Of a DNA stretch of 64,000 bases, positions 29,755 to 39,116 are shown piece by piece. The DNA comes from Micromonospora humi (GTDB lineage: Bacteria; Actinomycetota; Actinomycetes; Mycobacteriales; Micromonosporaceae). The position numbers and the translations under genes were made by a program. The DNA lies in assembly GCF_900090105.1 (NCBI RefSeq), contig NZ_FMDM01000004.1:310001-374000 (forward strand), written 5' to 3'. The stretch's first letter is position 1. The number at the start of each line of letters is the position of its first letter. Under the pieces are notes generated by a model. The model saw only the letters and a program-made list of their open reading frames with translations, did not search any database and had not been told where the DNA came from.

Positions 29755-30771
29755 TCATGACGGGCCGGCGGGTCGGGCCGGTACGGGTGGCGGCGGCCCG
29801 TTGACCTCGCGCCGGGGCTCGGGCAGACGCCGGGTGGAGACCGCCAGGCGGGACACCCGCCGGCCGTCGAGCGCCAGCACCCGCAGCAGCCAGCCCTCCG
29901 GATCGGTGGCGTCCACCCCGTCGTCCGTCCCGGCCGAGACCGGCACCTCGTCGCCGGTCACCGGCAGGCGGCCCAGCGCGGCCATCACGTATCCGCCGAC
30001 CGTCTCGTACGGGCCGGCGGGCAGGGGGACGCCCGTGCGTTCGGCGAAGTCGGCCAGGTTGAGCCGGCCGTCGACCACGGCGGGCAGGCCGGCGGGGGCC
30101 GGACCGGGTGGGCCGTCGCCCTCGTCGTGGATCTCCCCGACCAGCTCCTCGACCAGGTCCTCGCAGGTGACGATGCCGGCGGTGCCGCCGTACTCGTCGA
30201 CCACCACGGCCAGGTGGTGGCCCTCCCGGCGCATCTCGGTGAGCGCCGCGAGCACCCGCTTGCTGCCCGGCAGCCGCTTCACCTCGCGGGTCAGCTCCCC
30301 GACGGCGACCGGGCCGGCGGGCTCCGGGCGGAGCAGCACGTCCCGCAGGTGCACCAGGCCGACCACGTCGTCGTGGGTGCCGTCCACCACCGGGTAGCGG
30401 GTGTGCGGATCGGCCCGCACCAGTCGCTGCGCCTCGGTCACGGGCAGGCCGGCGGCGAGGAAGACCACCTCGGTGCGGGGCACCATCACCTCGCGGATCA
30501 GCCGCGCGCCGGCCACCAGCACCTCGTCGATGATCCGGCGCTCGTCCGCGTCGAGCAGCGTGTTGGCCGCCACCAGGTCGCGTAGCTCGGCCTCGCTGAT
30601 CCGTTCCCGCCCGGCGGTGGGGCTCGCCCCGAGCAGGCCGGTGACCAGGCGGGTGGCGCCGTCGGCGGCCCGCACCACGACGCGGGCCACGGCCCGGGCC
30701 AGCGGGCGGGGTTCGCGCCGGGGCCGCCCCGACGGTCGCCGCCGGGGCCCGGGACCACCCGCTTCCCGCAT
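29755..30771 (-). CDS. CBS-domain protein, CorC/HlyC-like
   Basis: A 338-residue protein with the soluble half of CNNM/CorC proteins. A basic N-terminal tail (about 60 residues) precedes EAELRDLVAANTLLDADERR, two CBS motifs (REVMVPRTEVVFL and HHLAVVVDEYGGTAGIVTCE) at about 95-215, and the CorC_HlyC FAD-binding-like domain ending RVSRLAVSTRRLPE. The DUF21 membrane domain found in longer relatives is missing, so it is CorC-like. It may bind adenylates and influence ion transport; that is inference. ATG at 30771 follows TACCAT by seven bases; ATG at 30780 is the alternative. Confidence 0.85.
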   Translation of the reverse strand: MREAGGPGPRRRPSGRPRREPRPLARAVARVVVRAADGATRLVTGLLGASPTAGRERISEAELRDLVAANTLLDADERRIIDEVLVAGARLIREVMVPRTEVVFLAAGLPVTEAQRLVRADPHTRYPVVDGTHDDVVGLVHLRDVLLRPEPAGPVAVGELTREVKRLPGSKRVLAALTEMRREGHHLAVVVDEYGGTAGIVTCEDLVEELVGEIHDEGDGPPGPAPAGLPAVVDGRLNLADFAERTGVPLPAGPYETVGGYVMAALGRLPVTGDEVPVSAGTDDGVDATDPEGWLLRVLALDGRRVSRLAVSTRRLPEPRREVNGPPPPVPARPAGPS

Positions 30772-30947
30772 GACAAGCATGGTAGACAGCGCCCGCCGGA
30801 CGGCAGACCCAATGTGCGTATCTGTTCAATCCTGGTGGATCGTGGTGGAATGGGGGCGGGACTCACTCGACAGCGGCGCCACAGCCGCCGGCCGTAGGGT
30901 GATCACGGACGGCCGACGCGGACGCGGCCAGGCAGGAGGACCCCGAC

Positions 30948-31934
30948 GTGAAACTGCTCGTCACCGGCGGCGCCGGCTACATCGGCAGCGTGGTGACCCG
31001 GATGCTGCTCGACCACGGCCACCGGGTGACCGTGCTGGACGACCTGCGCACCGGCCACCGCGAGGCGCTCGCCCCCGACGCCACCCACGTCGACCTGCCG
31101 GTGCACGAGGCGGCCCGGGTGCTCACCCCCGACGCCGGGTTCGACGGCGTGCTGCACTTCGCCGCCCTGATCGCCGCCGGCGAGTCGATGACCCGCCCCG
31201 AGCTCTACTGGCACACCAACACCGTCGGCTCGCTCGCCCTCATCGACGCGGTCCGCGCCGCCCGGGTCCCACGGATGGTCTTCTCCTCCACCGCCGCCGT
31301 CTACGGCAACCCCACCGAGCTACCCATCCCGGAAACCGCCGTGAAGGCCCCCACCAGCACCTACGGGGCAACCAAGCTGGCCGTCGACATGGCGCTCACC
31401 TCCGAGGCGATCGCGCACGAGCTGGGCGCCGTCTCGCTGCGCTACTTCAACGTCGCCGGGGCCTACCGGCACGACGGCGCGACCATCGGCGAGCGGCACG
31501 ACCCGGAGACGCACCTCATCCCGATCGCCCTCGACGTGGCCGCCGGCCGGCGCGAGAAGCTCCAGCTCTTCGGCGACGACTACCCCACCGCCGACGGCAC
31601 CTGCGTCCGCGACTACATCCACGTCGAGGACCTCGCCCGCGCCCACCTGCTCGCCCTCGACGCGGCCACGCCGGGCCGGCACCGGATCTACAACCTGGGC
31701 AACGGCAACGGGTTCACCAACCGTCAGGTGGTCGAGGTGGTCCGCGAGGTCACCGGTCACCCGGTGCCGGTCGAGGTGGCGCCGCGCCGCGAGGGCGACC
31801 CCGCCGAGCTGGTCGCGTCGTCCGCGCTGGCCCGCGACGAACTGGGCTGGGTGCCGGCGAAGCCGACCCTGCACGACATGGTCGGCGACGCCTGGGCGTT
31901 CTACCGCGAGCACATCGCCGGGCCGACCGCATGA
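30948..31934 (+). CDS. galE: UDP-glucose 4-epimerase
   Basis: NAD-dependent short-chain epimerase of 328 residues interconverting UDP-glucose and UDP-galactose. KLLVTGGAGYIGSVVTRMLL is the Rossmann GxxGxxG motif, VFSSTAAVYGNP carries the catalytic Ser/Thr, and TSTYGATKLAVDMAL the YxxxK pair. The GTG start at 30948 has AGGAGG seven bases upstream; TAGGGT at 30895-30900 is a likely -10. Its stop overlaps the galK start as ATGA. A galT gene is not in the window, so the Leloir pathway is completed elsewhere or by another route. Confidence 0.95.
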   Translation: MKLLVTGGAGYIGSVVTRMLLDHGHRVTVLDDLRTGHREALAPDATHVDLPVHEAARVLTPDAGFDGVLHFAALIAAGESMTRPELYWHTNTVGSLALIDAVRAARVPRMVFSSTAAVYGNPTELPIPETAVKAPTSTYGATKLAVDMALTSEAIAHELGAVSLRYFNVAGAYRHDGATIGERHDPETHLIPIALDVAAGRREKLQLFGDDYPTADGTCVRDYIHVEDLARAHLLALDAATPGRHRIYNLGNGNGFTNRQVVEVVREVTGHPVPVEVAPRREGDPAELVASSALARDELGWVPAKPTLHDMVGDAWAFYREHIAGPTA

Positions 31935-33088
31935 GCGGCGACGTCGCGGACCGCGCCACCGCCGGCTTCCGGCAGCGGTACGACGCCGAGCCGGCCGTCC
32001 GCTGGGCGGCTCCCGGGCGGGTCAACCTGATCGGCGAGCACACCGACTACAACGACGGCTTCGTGCTGCCCTTCGCGCTCCCCCTGCGTACCGTGGTCGC
32101 CGCGGCGCCCGGCCCGGACGGCCGCTGGACGGTCTGGTCGGAGCTGGACGACGAGCCGGTCGAGTTCGGGGCCGCGGAGGCCGACGAGCCCGGCCGGGTC
32201 GACGGCTGGGCCGCCTACGTGGCCGGTGTGGTGTGGGCGCTGCGCGCCGCCGGCCTCGACGTCCCGGGCGCGCGGCTCGCGATCGCCTCCGACGTCCCGG
32301 TCGGCTCCGGGCTCTCCTCGTCGGCCGCCATCGAGTCGGCGGTCCTGGCCGCGCTGGTCGACCTCGGCGGGCTCGACCTGCCCACCGACCGGTGGCCCCG
32401 GCTCGCCCAGCGCGCCGAGAACGACTACGTCGGCGCGCCGACCGGGATCATGGACCAGTCCGCCGTCGTCCGGGGCCGGGAGGGGCACGCGCTCTTCCTC
32501 GACTGCCGCAGCGAGGAGGTCGAGCAGATCCCGTTCGACCTGGACGCCGCCGGGCTGGCCGTGCTGGTCGTCGACTCCCGCGCGCCGCACCGGCACGCCG
32601 ACGGCGAGTACGCCGCCCGGCGCAGGAGCTGCGAACGGGCCGCCGCGACGCTCGGGGTGGCCGCCCTGCGCGACGTGCCCGTCGCCGACCTCGACGCGGC
32701 GCTGGCCCGCCTCGACGACGAGGAGACCCGCCGCCGGGTCCGGCACGTGGTCACCGAGAACCAGCGGGTGCTCGACACCGTCGCGTTGCTCCGCGCCGAC
32801 CGGGCCCGCGACATCGGTCCGCTGCTGACCGCCTCGCACGCCTCGATGCGCGACGACTTCGAGATCACCGTGCCGGAGGTCGACACCGCGGTCGAGGCGG
32901 CGCTGGCCGCCGGCGCGCACGGCGCCCGGATGACCGGCGGCGGCTTCGGCGGCTGCGTGCTCGCCCTCGTCGACGCCGCCGACGCCGACGCGGTGGCCGA
33001 CGCGGTGACCGCCGCGTACGCCGAGCGCGGCTTCGCCGCCCCCGGCACCCTCACGGTCCTCCCCGCCGCCGGCGTCACCCGCGGGTAA
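31931..33088 (+). CDS. galK: Galactokinase
   Basis: GHMP kinase of 385 residues phosphorylating galactose at C1. APGRVNLIGEHTDYNDGFVL (about residues 26-45) is the galactokinase signature, PVGSGLSSSAAIESAVLAAL the ATP-binding glycine-rich loop, GIMDQSAVVRG carries the catalytic Asp, and ARMTGGGFGGCVLALV the third GHMP motif. It overlaps galE by four bases (ATGA), so the two are translationally coupled. The stop TAA touches a GGGGCCCC palindrome that probably terminates the galEK transcript. Confidence 0.96.
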   Translation: MSGDVADRATAGFRQRYDAEPAVRWAAPGRVNLIGEHTDYNDGFVLPFALPLRTVVAAAPGPDGRWTVWSELDDEPVEFGAAEADEPGRVDGWAAYVAGVVWALRAAGLDVPGARLAIASDVPVGSGLSSSAAIESAVLAALVDLGGLDLPTDRWPRLAQRAENDYVGAPTGIMDQSAVVRGREGHALFLDCRSEEVEQIPFDLDAAGLAVLVVDSRAPHRHADGEYAARRRSCERAAATLGVAALRDVPVADLDAALARLDDEETRRRVRHVVTENQRVLDTVALLRADRARDIGPLLTASHASMRDDFEITVPEVDTAVEAALAAGAHGARMTGGGFGGCVLALVDAADADAVADAVTAAYAERGFAAPGTLTVLPAAGVTRG

Positions 33089-33089
33089 G

Positions 33090-33132
33090 GAGGGGCCCCT
33101 TCTTAACGCCTGGCGTCAAGAAGGGGCCCCTT
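33090..33132. terminator. GGGGCCCC-family palindrome between galK and cysN
   Basis: GGGGCCCCTTCTT (33092-33104) pairs with AAGAAGGGGCCCC (33118-33130); the loop AACGCCTGGCGTC can itself pair ACGCC with GGCGT. The element fills almost the whole gap between two converging genes and starts right after the galK stop. Confidence 0.85.
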
Positions 33133-33148
33133 CTCACCCACGGAAGGC

Positions 33149-34453
33149 TCAGCTGGCCTCGACGATCATGCCGGCGCCGACCGTACGGTTGGTGGACTCG
33201 TCGATGATCACGAAGCCGCCCGTCGTGCGATTGCGGCGGTACTCGTCGGCGAGCAGCGGGACGGTGGTCCGCAGCCGGACCCGGCCGATCTCGTTGAGCT
33301 TCAGCTCACCGGCCGACTCGTCCCGGTGCAACGAGTTGATGTCCAGCCGGTAGTGCAGCTCGCGCACGATCGCCCGCGCCGACCGGGTGGTGTGCTTGAT
33401 CGCGTACTTGCCGCCCACCTGGAGCGGCCGGCTCTCGTCCATCCAGCAGACCATCGCCTCGATGTCCTGCGCGACCATCGGCGCGTTGTTCGGCCGGCAG
33501 ATCATGTCGCCCCGCGAGATGTCGATCTCGTCGGTCAGCCGGACCGTCACCGACATCGGTGGGAACGCCTCGTCCACCGGGCCGTCGGCCGTCTCCACCG
33601 CGGCGATCCGGCTGGTGAATCCGGACGGCAGCACCATCACCTCGTCACCCGGCTTGAGCACGCCCGAGGCCACCTGGCCCGCGTAGCCCCGGTAGTCGGT
33701 GACGGTGGTGGACTGCGGCCGGATCACGTACTGCACCGGGAAGCGGACGTCGACCAGGTTGCGGTCCGAGGCGATGTGCACCCGCTCCAGGTGGTGCAGC
33801 AGCGACGGGCCCTCGTACCACTGCATGTTCTCCGACCGGGAGACGATGTTGTCGCCGCGCAGCGCGGAGACCGGCACCACGGTCAGGTCCGGCACGTCGA
33901 GCTTCGCCGCGAACGCGGTGAACTCGTCGGCGATCCGCTCGAAGACCTCCTGCGACCAGTCCACCAGGTCCATCTTGTTGACGCACAGGACCAGGTGCGG
34001 CACCCGCAGCAGCGAGCAGAGGAACGCGTGCCGGCGGGACTGCTCCACCAGGCCCTTGCGCGCGTCCACCAGGATCAGCGCCAGATCGGCGGTGGAGGCG
34101 CCGGTGACCATGTTCCGGGTGTACTGGATGTGCCCCGGGGTGTCGGCGATGATGAACTTGCGCCGCGGCGTGGCGAAGTAGCGGTACGCCACGTCGATGG
34201 TGATGCCCTGCTCCCGCTCGGCCCGCAGGCCGTCGGTGAGCAACGCCAGGTTGGTGTATTCGTCGCCGCGCGCCGCGCTGACCGCCTCGACGGCGGCGAG
34301 CTGGTCGCTGAAGAGCGACTTCGTGTCGTAGAGCAGCCGACCGATCAGCGTCGACTTGCCGTCGTCGACGCTGCCGGCGGTGGCGAACCGCAACAGGTCC
34401 ATCGGCCGTACGCTGGTCTCGCCGTCGGCCGGCGCCAAGGTCTCGACACTCAT
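33149..34453 (-). CDS. cysN: Sulfate adenylyltransferase subunit 1 (GTPase)
   Basis: GTP-hydrolysing subunit of ATP sulfurylase, 434 residues, first step of sulfate assimilation. FATAGSVDDGKSTLIGRLLY is the elongation-factor-like P-loop, RAEREQGITIDVAYRYF the switch I region, DTPGHIQYTRNMVTGAS the G3 motif and CVNKMDL the NKxD motif. A translation-factor-like beta-barrel region follows. No APS kinase domain is fused at the C-terminus, unlike NodQ/CysNC. ATG at 34453 overlaps the cysD stop by one base (TGATG), consistent with a stoichiometric complex. Confidence 0.96.
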   Translation of the reverse strand: MSVETLAPADGETSVRPMDLLRFATAGSVDDGKSTLIGRLLYDTKSLFSDQLAAVEAVSAARGDEYTNLALLTDGLRAEREQGITIDVAYRYFATPRRKFIIADTPGHIQYTRNMVTGASTADLALILVDARKGLVEQSRRHAFLCSLLRVPHLVLCVNKMDLVDWSQEVFERIADEFTAFAAKLDVPDLTVVPVSALRGDNIVSRSENMQWYEGPSLLHHLERVHIASDRNLVDVRFPVQYVIRPQSTTVTDYRGYAGQVASGVLKPGDEVMVLPSGFTSRIAAVETADGPVDEAFPPMSVTVRLTDEIDISRGDMICRPNNAPMVAQDIEAMVCWMDESRPLQVGGKYAIKHTTRSARAIVRELHYRLDINSLHRDESAGELKLNEIGRVRLRTTVPLLADEYRRNRTTGGFVIIDESTNRTVGAGMIVEAS

Positions 34454-35364
34454 CAGAAGTAGCCCTCCCGCTTGCGGTCCTCCATGGCGGCCTCGCTGAC
34501 CCGGTCGTCACCGCGGGTCGCGCCGCGCTCGGTGATCCGCGTCGCGGCCACCTCCTCGATCACCTTCTCCACCGTGTCGGCGTCCGAGCGGACCGCCGCG
34601 GTGCAGGAGGCGTCACCCACGGTCCGGTACCGCACCTGGGCCTTGACCGGCTGCTCGCCGGCGCGGGCCCGGAAGAACTCGTTGACCGCGTAGAGCATGC
34701 CGTCGCGCTCGATCACCTCGCGCTCGTGCGCGTAGTAGATCGACGGCAGCGGGATCCGCTCCCGGGCGATGTAGTGCCAGACGTCCAGCTCGGTCCAGTT
34801 GGACAGCGGGAACACCCGGATCGACTCGCCGGGGTGGTGCCGGCCGTTGTAGAGCGACCACAACTCCGGACGCTGGTTCTTCGGGTCCCACTGGCCGAAC
34901 TCGTCGCGGAAGCTGAACACCCGCTCCTTGGCCCGGGCCTTCTCCTCGTCCCGCCGGGCGCCGCCGAAGAGCGCGTCGAAGCGGTGCTTCTCCACCGCGT
35001 CCAGCAGCACCGGCGTCTGGATCCGGTTGCGCGTGCCGTCCGCCGCCTCGCGGACCATGCCCTTGTTCAGGGCCTCCGGGACGCTCGCCACGATGAGCTG
35101 CAGGCCCAGCTCGGCCACCCGCTGGTCGCGGTAGTCGAGCACCTCGGGGAAGTTGTGCCCGGTGTCCACATGCATCACCGGGAACGGGATGTTGGCCGGC
35201 GCGAACGCCTTCTGCGCCAACCGGAGCATCACGATCGAGTCCTTGCCGCCGGAGAAGAGCAGCACCGGCCGCTCCATCTCGGCGACCACCTCGCGCATCA
35301 CGAAGATGCTCTCCGCCTCGAGCGCGTCGAGGTGCGACACCTGGTAGGCGGCGGGGGCCGTCAT
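34453..35364 (-). CDS. cysD: Sulfate adenylyltransferase subunit 2
   Basis: Catalytic PP-loop ATP pyrophosphatase subunit, 303 residues, forming adenosine phosphosulfate with CysN. PVLLFSGGKDSIVMLRLAQK is the PP-loop (about residues 32-51), FPVMHVDTGHNFPEVLDYRD follows, and FDALFGGARRDEEKARAKER with the C-terminal MEDRKREGYF are hallmark CysD sequences. ATG at 35364 begins MTAPAAYQ; upstream in-frame residues lack family character. It follows the CysQ-like gene by 79 bases. Confidence 0.96.
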   Translation of the reverse strand: MTAPAAYQVSHLDALEAESIFVMREVVAEMERPVLLFSGGKDSIVMLRLAQKAFAPANIPFPVMHVDTGHNFPEVLDYRDQRVAELGLQLIVASVPEALNKGMVREAADGTRNRIQTPVLLDAVEKHRFDALFGGARRDEEKARAKERVFSFRDEFGQWDPKNQRPELWSLYNGRHHPGESIRVFPLSNWTELDVWHYIARERIPLPSIYYAHEREVIERDGMLYAVNEFFRARAGEQPVKAQVRYRTVGDASCTAAVRSDADTVEKVIEEVAATRITERGATRGDDRVSEAAMEDRKREGYF

Positions 35365-35443
35365 GACACGAACTCGATTCGCTCGGATCCGCACATCGGA
35401 TTCCAGACCTTTCCGGTCGGACTCGTGAAGAAGAACGCTCAGG

Positions 35444-36277
35444 TTACCCGGAGTGCCGCTGCAACGCCGCAAGCAACCGACTCGCGAGATCCTTGCGGCA
35501 GACCAACAGATCCGGTAGGCGTGGGTCGGCCTCGTTGTATTTCAGCGCAGAACCGTCGATCCGGGAAGCGTGCAGTCCGGTGGCCGTCGCCACAGCGACC
35601 GGAGCGGCCGAATCCCACTCGTACTGGCCGCCCGCGTGGATGTACGCGTCGACCTCACCGGTGACCACGGCGGCGATCTTCGCACCCGCCGAGCCCATCG
35701 GAACCAGATGAGCGCCGACGTCCGCCGCCAGATCGGTCAGGAAAACCGGCGGACGGCTACGACTCGCCGCCAACCGGATGGTCCGCGCGCCACCCGCCGT
35801 CGCCGCCTCCACCCGCATCGGCGGGTAGGCCGGCGGGTAGTCCGTGCCCAGCACCCGGTGCTGCGCCGGCAGGCCCACCGCGCCCGCGACCAGACCGTGC
35901 GGCGTGGGCGCGTGCCGCGACCAGAGCGCCACGTGCACCGCCCAGTCGGCGCGCCCCTCCTCGGCGTACTCCCGGGTGCCGTCCAGCGGATCGACGATCC
36001 ACACCCGGTCCGCGGTCAGCCGGGGCATCGCCTCCCTGCTCACCTCCGCGGTCCAGGCCAGGCGCGAACCCTCGTCCTCCTCCGACAGGATCGCGTCCGC
36101 CGGGCGCCACCGGGCCAGCTCGGTCCGGATCAGGTCGTGCGAGACCTTGTCCCCGGCCGACCGCAACGCCCCGGCGTCGGCGAAGCCCATCTCCGCGCGC
36201 AGGTCCGTCAACGCCTGCCCGGCCCGCGACGCCAGCCAGCGGGCGAACGCGCCGTCGATCATCGGAGGACTGCCCAT
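35444..36277 (-). CDS. cysQ: CysQ-like 3'(2'),5'-bisphosphate nucleotidase (inositol monophosphatase family)
   Basis: Metal-dependent phosphatase of 277 residues. LSEEDEGS, WIVDPLDGTREYAEEGRADW and the C-terminal YEWDSAAPVAVATATGL are the three metal-binding motifs of the inositol monophosphatase fold; the adjacent cysDN genes and EGRADW-type loop favour the CysQ/PAP phosphatase role, which removes inhibitory 3'-phosphoadenosine 5'-phosphate from sulfur assimilation. Activity on inositol phosphates or fructose bisphosphate is possible, as in mycobacterial CysQ. ATG at 36277 is used; an ATG 15 bases downstream (MIDGAFARW) is an alternative. Confidence 0.88.
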   Translation of the reverse strand: MGSPPMIDGAFARWLASRAGQALTDLRAEMGFADAGALRSAGDKVSHDLIRTELARWRPADAILSEEDEGSRLAWTAEVSREAMPRLTADRVWIVDPLDGTREYAEEGRADWAVHVALWSRHAPTPHGLVAGAVGLPAQHRVLGTDYPPAYPPMRVEAATAGGARTIRLAASRSRPPVFLTDLAADVGAHLVPMGSAGAKIAAVVTGEVDAYIHAGGQYEWDSAAPVAVATATGLHASRIDGSALKYNEADPRLPDLLVCRKDLASRLLAALQRHSG

Positions 36278-36352
36278 CGTGTTACCGCTCCCGTCGCCCG
36301 CCTTCGCTCACGCCGAAAGGCGCAGACTACCGGCCGGCGCCGGGTCCGCCGG

Positions 36353-36943
36353 TCACGCCCCGTGGTACAGGTTCTGCGTCGGCTCCACACCCTTGGTGAC
36401 CACCGACTCCACCACGTCCGCCGCGCGGTCGACCAGGAACTCCAGCTCCTTGCGCTCCGCGGCGGAAAAATCCGAGAGTACGAAGTCAGCCGGGTCCTGC
36501 CGGCCCGGCGGGCGCCCCACGCCGAACCGCACCCGCGGGTAGTCCTTCGTGCCGAGCGACTTCGACATCGACCGCAGGCCGTTGTGCCCACCCTCGCCGC
36601 CGCCGAACTTCACCCGCACCTGGCCGTAGCCGATGTCCAGCTCGTCGTGCACCGCGATCACCCGCGCCGGCGGGATCTTGTGGAACTGGGCCAGCCCCGC
36701 CACCGGGCCACCGGAGAGGTTCATGTAGGTCAGCGGCTTCACCAGCACCAGCTTCGGGCCGCCGAACCCCAGCCGCCCCTCGGCGACCTCGGCCACCGCC
36801 CGCTTGTGCCGGCCGAACTTCGCGCCCACCCGCGCCGCCAGCAGGTCGGCCACCATGAACCCCACGTTGTGCCGGTTGTTCGCGTACTCCCGACCGGGGT
36901 TGCCCAGGCCGACCACCAGCCACGGCCCCGCCTCGTCCGTCAC
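36353..36943 (-). CDS. pth: Peptidyl-tRNA hydrolase
   Basis: Releases peptides from dropped-off peptidyl-tRNA; essential in most bacteria. The 196-residue protein shows [20 protein letters not shown] with the catalytic His/Asn region at about residues 8-27, [38 protein letters not shown] (catalytic Asp) and [13 protein letters not shown]. It follows rplY in the conserved actinobacterial order prs-rplY-pth, but a strong hairpin lies between them. Confidence 0.97.
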   Translation of the reverse strand: MTDEAGPWLVVGLGNPGREYANNRHNVGFMVADLLAARVGAKFGRHKRAVAEVAEGRLGFGGPKLVLVKPLTYMNLSGGPVAGLAQFHKIPPARVIAVHDELDIGYGQVRVKFGGGEGGHNGLRSMSKSLGTKDYPRVRFGVGRPPGRQDPADFVLSDFSAAERKELEFLVDRAADVVESVVTKGVEPTQNLYHGA

Positions 36944-36992
36944 CTGAGAACCCCTTCCCGCTCGCCTGCCCGACGCCCCGCTCCGATACGCC

Positions 36993-37025
36993 GACAGGCG
37001 CCCCCGAACCCCGGGGACGCCTGTC
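36993..37025 (-). terminator. Hairpin terminator after rplY
   Basis: GACAGGCG (36993-37000) pairs with CGCCTGTC (37018-37025), extended by an inner CCCC/GGGG stem around GAAC. It lies 19 bases past the rplY stop. No T-run follows on the minus strand. Confidence 0.75.
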
Positions 37026-37043
37026 GCACAGCCTGCGGACCGA

Positions 37044-37736
37044 TCAGGCCTCGGTCTTCTCCTCGGCCGGAGCCTCGCCCTCGGCGGCCGGAGCGCCCTC
37101 CGGAGCCTCGGCGGTCTCCTCGCCGGCCTCGGCCTCGGCCTCCTCGGTGGCCTCCTCGACCTCGGGGAGGGTGGCCTCGAGCTGCTCGGCGGTCGGGGCG
37201 GCGGTCACCGAGGCGACAGCGGTCTCCTCGTCGGTGGCCAGCTCGACGCCGGACGGCAGCTCGACGTCGGCGGCGGTGATCGTGGTGCCCGGCTCGGCGC
37301 CCTCGATCGACGCCTCCAGGTGGTCCGGCACCTTGGTCGCGTCGGCGGTCACCGACAGCGTGTCGTGGTCGTGCACGATCAGGGTGTCCTTCGCGGCCTC
37401 ACCGGTCAGCTGGACCGGGACCTCGACGGTGACCTTCTCGCCGCGGCGGACCAGCAGCAGGTCCACGTGCTCGAAGCTGTCCTTGATCGGGTCACGCTGG
37501 ATCGCCTTCGGCAGCGCCAGCACCTGGGTGCCGTCGCTCACCTCGATCGCGAAGAGCTGGTTCGCGCCACCCTTGCGGATCGCGGCGGCGAACTCACGCG
37601 CCGGCAGCGCGATGTGCTTGGGCTTCTCGCCGTGGCCGTACAGCACGGCGGGCACCTTGCCGGCCCGGCGGGTACGACGGGCACCACCCTTGCCGAACTC
37701 GGTACGGGGCTCGGCGCTGATCTTTACCTCGGACAC
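37044..37736 (-). CDS. rplY: 50S ribosomal protein L25/general stress protein Ctc
   Basis: 5S-rRNA-binding ribosomal protein of the longer Ctc type, 230 residues. [20 protein letters not shown] and [20 protein letters not shown] form the L25 domain (about 1-95); the TL5-like beta domain follows ([20 protein letters not shown]), and the last 50 residues are an Ala/Glu-rich disordered tail. GTG at 37736 has AGGAG seven bases upstream. It lies between prs and pth as in many actinobacteria and is probably stress-responsive, though no sigma-factor site is obvious. Confidence 0.95.
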   Translation of the reverse strand: MSEVKISAEPRTEFGKGGARRTRRAGKVPAVLYGHGEKPKHIALPAREFAAAIRKGGANQLFAIEVSDGTQVLALPKAIQRDPIKDSFEHVDLLLVRRGEKVTVEVPVQLTGEAAKDTLIVHDHDTLSVTADATKVPDHLEASIEGAEPGTTITAADVELPSGVELATDEETAVASVTAAPTAEQLEATLPEVEEATEEAEAEAGEETAEAPEGAPAAEGEAPAEEKTEA

Positions 37737-37982
37737 GGGGAAACTCCTGATGCTTCGCTGCGGCGGCTTGTCGTCTGGCGGTGCTGGGCGAGGGGCTCGC
37801 TGGGGCTCAAGGTCATGAACGACCGCCCGGAGCACCGCGTCGATGACGGCGCCTCCGTGCGGTGCTATTCAGCAGCCCGCCGGGCACCCTCGCCGTGGCA
37901 ACCGCACCAGTCTACCCGAGCGATTTCCCGGCTCTCCGGCAGTCCCCATATCACCGCACCGGCCGGACCGCAGGGCAACGGC

Positions 37983-38010
37983 CCGGCCGCCGGACGACGC
38001 CGGCGGCCGG
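37983..38010 (-). terminator. Hairpin terminator after prs
   Basis: CCGGCCGCCGG (37983-37993) and CCGGCGGCCGG (38000-38010) are perfect complements with a six-base loop, ten bases beyond the prs stop. The remaining 37737-37982 gap holds the rplY promoter region; I see no gene in it. Confidence 0.8.
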
Positions 38011-38019
38011 ACCGGACGA

Positions 38020-39000
38020 TCAGCTCAGGCCACCGAAGAGGGTGGTCACCGAACCGTCGTCGAAGACCTCGCGGATCGCCCGGGCCAGCAGCGGCGCGAT
38101 CGACAGCACGGTCAGCTTGTCGAGCTGCTTCTCCGGCGGCAACGGCAGCGTGTTCGTCACCACGACCTCGCTGATCGGGCTGTTCTTCAGCCGCTCCGTC
38201 GCCGGGTCCGACAGCAGCGCGTGCGTCGACGCGACCACGATCTCGGCCGCCCCCGACTCCTTCAGGATGTCGGCCGCCTTGGTGATCGTGCCACCGGTGT
38301 CGATCATGTCGTCGACGATCAGGCACACCCGGCCCTCGACCTCACCGACCACACGGTTCGCCACCACCTGGTTCGGCTTCATCGGGTCCCGGGTCTTGTG
38401 GATGAACGCCAGCGGGCAACCGCCCAGCCGGTCCGTCCACCGCTCGGCCACCCGCACCCGGCCCGAGTCCGGCGCCACCACCGTCATCGGACGGCCGGCG
38501 TACCTGTGCTCCACGTACTCGGCCAGGATGTCCATCGCGAACAGGTGATCCACCGGGCCGTCGAAGAAGCCCTGGATCTGCGCGGTGTGCAGGTCGACGG
38601 TGAGGATGCGGTTCGCCCCCGCGGTCTTCAGCAGGTCGGCCACCAGCCGCGCCGAGATCGGCTCCCGCCCCCGGTGCTTCTTGTCCTGGCGCGCGTACGG
38701 GTAGAACGGCAGCACCACGGTGATCCGCTTGGCCGAGCCGCGCTTCAGCGCGTCGATCATGATCAGGGTCTCCATGACCCAGGTGTTCACCCCGTGCGTC
38801 ACGGACTGCACCACGAAGGCGTCCGAACCACGCACCGAGTCCTTGAACCGTACGAAGATCTCACCGTTGGCGAACTCGTAGGCGTCGGCGGGCGTCGGCG
38901 CGACGCCGAGCACCTCACCGATCTCCTTGGCCAGCTCCGGAAAACCCCTCCCGGAGAAGAGCATCAGGCTCTTGCGGTTCTCGGCGACGATGCTGCCCAT
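38020..39000 (-). CDS. prs: Ribose-phosphate pyrophosphokinase
   Basis: Makes phosphoribosyl pyrophosphate for nucleotide, histidine and tryptophan synthesis. The 326 residues show ANGEIFVRFKDSVRGSDAFV, LPFYPYARQDKKHRGREPIS (the ATP/catalytic flexible loop) and CLIVDDMIDTGGTITKAADI (the ribose-5-phosphate/PRPP loop). ATG at 39000 begins MGSIVAENRKSLMLFSG as in actinobacterial orthologues. It is the second gene of the glmU-prs-rplY-pth series. Confidence 0.97.
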   Translation of the reverse strand: MGSIVAENRKSLMLFSGRGFPELAKEIGEVLGVAPTPADAYEFANGEIFVRFKDSVRGSDAFVVQSVTHGVNTWVMETLIMIDALKRGSAKRITVVLPFYPYARQDKKHRGREPISARLVADLLKTAGANRILTVDLHTAQIQGFFDGPVDHLFAMDILAEYVEHRYAGRPMTVVAPDSGRVRVAERWTDRLGGCPLAFIHKTRDPMKPNQVVANRVVGEVEGRVCLIVDDMIDTGGTITKAADILKESGAAEIVVASTHALLSDPATERLKNSPISEVVVTNTLPLPPEKQLDKLTVLSIAPLLARAIREVFDDGSVTTLFGGLS

Positions 39001-39116
39001 GGGCCCGTCTGCTCCCGTGTGTCGGTGGTGCCCGGCGGCGGTGGGGCCGGGGACTGTTCGGTTGCAGTATCCCCCCGGTTCACCGGTCCACCCATGGCCC
39101 GGCCGCCCCCGTGGAT

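Noticed and set aside
36460-36475. A-rich tract within pth as a terminator
   Set aside because: It lies inside a conserved coding region and is not preceded by a stem-loop.
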